From the NCBI GenBank assembly GCA_003542415.1, contig DPKR01000027.1:1-13835 (forward strand): DNA of 13,835 nt. Reading direction: 5' to 3'. The notes below the pieces were generated by a model, which was not told where the DNA came from, did not search any database, and saw nothing but the letters and a program-made list of their open reading frames with translations. Source of the DNA: Alphaproteobacteria bacterium (GTDB lineage: Bacteria > Pseudomonadota > Alphaproteobacteria > RF32 > CAG-239). Of this stretch, positions 13,365 through 13,835 are shown one piece after another. Position numbers and translations under genes: made by a program. Each line of letters begins with the position of its first letter. The stretch's first letter is position 1.

Positions 13365-13835
13365 ATGAAAAAAGTTTTGTTGATGTTGCCTTTTTTAGCT
13401 GCGCTTGTTGCTTGTGCGACAAACCCGAACGGCACAAAAATGAAAGCAAGCGATGAAGAAACAAAGTTAGAGGTTTATAACCGTGCGATGTTTAACTTTA
13501 ACTATCAGGTGGATAAAATGGTTTTGAAACCTGTGGCTAAAGGGTATAAAGCCATCACAACGCAAGGCATCAGAAACAGAGTGACCAATTTTTTCAACAA
13601 CTTGGAAGAACCGGCTTATGCCATCAATAATTTGTTGCAAGGAAAGATTAAAAACAGCGGGCAATCTGTTGCTCGTTTTGCCGTGAACTCAACGCTTGGA
13701 TTACTCGGGACATTTGATGTGGCCGAAGGTTGGGGATTAGAAAAGAAAAAGAACTCGTTTGATGCAACAATGGCGATGTATTGCACGCCGGACGGACCTT
13801 TCTTTGTGATGCCGATTATAGGGCCTTCAACTCCG
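13365..13835 (+). CDS. mlaA: MlaA (VacJ) outer-membrane lipoprotein, 3' end missing
   Basis: MlaA sits in the outer membrane, bound to porins, and removes stray phospholipids from the outer leaflet, passing them to the periplasmic MlaC carrier. The frame runs open to the window end (157 codons). It begins with a lipoprotein signal whose lipobox LVAC places the lipidated cysteine at C17. The mature part shows VacJ family blocks: EVYNRAMFNFNYQVDK (36-51), NFFNNLEEP (75-83), RFAVNSTLG (103-111) and the P-x-x-GPSTP segment just before the cut. Full-length homologues are usually about 230-280 residues, so roughly a third is missing. The start has a GGGGA ribosome binding site. The region around 140-147 (MYCTPDGPFF) departs from the usual G-rich wording but is in frame. 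Whether other mla genes follow cannot be seen. Confidence 0.92.
   Translation, partial: MKKVLLMLPFLAALVACATNPNGTKMKASDEETKLEVYNRAMFNFNYQVDKMVLKPVAKGYKAITTQGIRNRVTNFFNNLEEPAYAINNLLQGKIKNSGQSVARFAVNSTLGLLGTFDVAEGWGLEKKKNSFDATMAMYCTPDGPFFVMPIIGPSTP

Noticed and set aside
1..13835. Defence system, mobile element or CRISPR array
   Set aside because: No transposase, integrase, nuclease, regularly spaced repeat or tRNA-associated boundary was seen; every gene of recognised family has a housekeeping or envelope-type function.

Overview
The window reads as a stretch of an AT-rich Gram-negative genome, most likely an alphaproteobacterium. The evidence is gene content: an hflK-hflC-Do-protease operon with mrp divergent from it, a kdsD-lpt gene set, a DNA polymerase III chi subunit and MlaA. 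TGA is used as an ordinary stop (for example hflK and the lptC-lptA fusion), so the standard bacterial code applies. I see no insertion sequence, tRNA, rRNA, CRISPR array or phage gene. This is a core, envelope-centred chromosomal region with a few lineage-specific exported proteins.

Layout. (1) Positions 1-3166, minus strand: the 5' end of an unidentified gene (1-51) with a near-consensus promoter; pepF, an M3 oligoendopeptidase; and mrp, a P-loop Fe-S carrier. pepF and mrp each end in an intrinsic terminator. (2) Positions 3280-6982, plus strand: a tight operon hflK-hflC-degP-like-holC with junctions of -4, +9 and +2 bases. It covers membrane and periplasmic protein quality control plus a polymerase clamp-loader accessory subunit. 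(3) Positions 7114-9878, plus strand: kdsD, one ORF joining an LptC domain to an LptA domain, and lptB. This operon makes the Kdo precursor and moves LPS. (4) Positions 9881-11852: a minus-strand proline-rich exported protein of unknown function; a divergent exported HExxH protein; and a minus-strand HAD phosphatase starting with TTG, which shares a two-way terminator with the HExxH gene. (5) Positions 11994-13835: a WbpE-like sugar aminotransferase on the minus strand and, divergent from it, the 5' two-thirds or so of mlaA running off the window.

How the genes fit together: most of the plus-strand genes and the right end serve the outer membrane. KdsD makes arabinose-5-phosphate for Kdo, the Lpt proteins export LPS, MlaA keeps phospholipids out of the outer leaflet, the Do protease handles misfolded envelope proteins and HflKC works in the inner membrane. 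A WbpE-like aminotransferase would suit surface-sugar synthesis, although no other sugar gene is next to it.

The most notable point is the LptC-LptA fusion (8080-9138), which would tether the normally soluble periplasmic bridge protein to the inner membrane. The window is very compact. No gene-free gap exceeds about 210 bases, and each sizeable gap is accounted for by promoters or terminators listed below. Promoter calls are from hexamer and spacer reading only.
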